Assembly: GCA_910585075.1 (NCBI GenBank)
Contig: CAJUED010000073.1
Coordinates: forward strand, 1-15,570
Length of the DNA stretch: 15,570 nt
Reading direction: 5' to 3'
From: an uncultured Lachnospiraceae bacterium
Lineage (GTDB): Bacteria; Bacillota; Clostridia; Lachnospirales; Lachnospiraceae
Made by a program: the position numbers and the translations under genes. Under the pieces are notes generated by a model. It had not been told where the DNA came from. It saw only the letters and a program-made list of their open reading frames with translations, and made no database searches. The first letter of the stretch is position 1; each line of letters opens with the position of its first letter. Shown piece after piece: positions 15,461 through 15,570 of the stretch.

Positions 15461-15529
15461 AATGATACGGCAAAAGCATAGTTTTTTATGCACAAATAAA
15501 TCAAATAAGGATTAGGAGGCTTACGCAAA

Positions 15530-15570
15530 ATGAGACCAGAATGGAAAGATTTTGTAGGCGGCAAGTGGGA
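15530..15570 (+). CDS. pflB: Formate acetyltransferase (pyruvate formate-lyase), 5' fragment
   Basis: Only the first 13 codons are inside the window: MRPEWKDFVGGKW, then the window ends. This N-terminus, with its EW..F..GKW pattern, matches the beginning of clostridial pyruvate formate-lyase, the glycyl-radical enzyme that converts pyruvate and CoA to acetyl-CoA and formate in anaerobic fermentation. A strong ribosome binding site and a near-consensus promoter precede it, as expected of a highly expressed gene. The identification rests on these few residues and the context, so it is provisional. The activating enzyme gene would be expected downstream, outside the window. Confidence 0.7.
   Translation, partial: MRPEWKDFVGGKW

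Larger units (their letters stand above)
15129..15529. other. Divergent intergenic region between DUF1858 and pyruvate formate-lyase genes
   Basis: About 400 bases with no convincing gene. It contains promoters facing each way, a leader inverted repeat (15168-15214) and a 7-bp inverted repeat GTACTTT (15398-15404) / AAAGTAC (15414-15420) just ahead of the formate-lyase -35 element, a position suited to an operator. The stretch 15361-15395 is very AT-rich. Confidence 0.6.

Noticed and set aside
15291..15479. Minus-strand reading frame of 62 codons with a hydrophobic, basic C-terminal half
   Set aside because: It overlaps the near-consensus formate-lyase promoter, has no ribosome binding site before either possible ATG, and shows no recognisable family.

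Overview
The window looks like chromosomal DNA of an anaerobic, low-to-mid GC Firmicute, most likely a gut Clostridia/Lachnospiraceae species. The grounds are strong AGGAGG-type ribosome binding sites, a Cys-type sulfatase that needs anaerobic maturation, a YesM/YesN-type two-component system beside a CUT1 sugar importer, a DUF1858 redox protein, and a pyruvate formate-lyase start. No rRNA, tRNA, CRISPR array, transposase or phage gene was recognised. The genus call is inference from gene content and style.

Layout. Positions 55-513 (minus) encode a small unrecognised charged protein. Two perfect hairpins separate it from a 1009-residue superfamily 1 helicase at 716-3745 (minus) with a WYL-like N-terminal domain and a DUF2726-like nuclease C-terminus. 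Its upstream region is almost free of G on the plus strand. A 137-bp palindromic element (4107-4243) lies between it and a divergent nhaC-type Na+/H+ antiporter gene (4376-5992, plus). A bidirectional terminator (6070-6100) ends nhaC.

Positions 6128-14605 are one minus-strand catabolic locus. In order of transcription it encodes a YesM-like sensor kinase, a YesN-like AraC-family response regulator overlapping it by 20 bases, a sugar-binding lipoprotein, two CUT1 permeases and a cytosolic sulfatase. A terminator hairpin separates the regulators from the transport genes. A second hairpin after the binding-protein gene probably lowers permease expression. A 94-bp palindrome with a putative promoter inside its right arm separates the permeases from the sulfatase. 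The simplest reading is that YesM senses a sulfated sugar, YesN activates the transport genes, the transporter imports it and the sulfatase removes the sulfate inside the cell. The transporter ATPase, the sulfatase-maturing enzyme and any glycosidase must lie elsewhere.

The right end holds a 71-bp palindrome, a 63-residue DUF1858 redox protein (14937-15128, minus) and a divergent promoter leading to the first 13 codons of a pyruvate formate-lyase gene (15530 onward, plus).

The least ordinary content is the WYL-like/helicase/nuclease fusion with its cytosine-poor leader, and the set of long, mutually unrelated intergenic palindromes. I see no clear multi-gene defence or mobile system.
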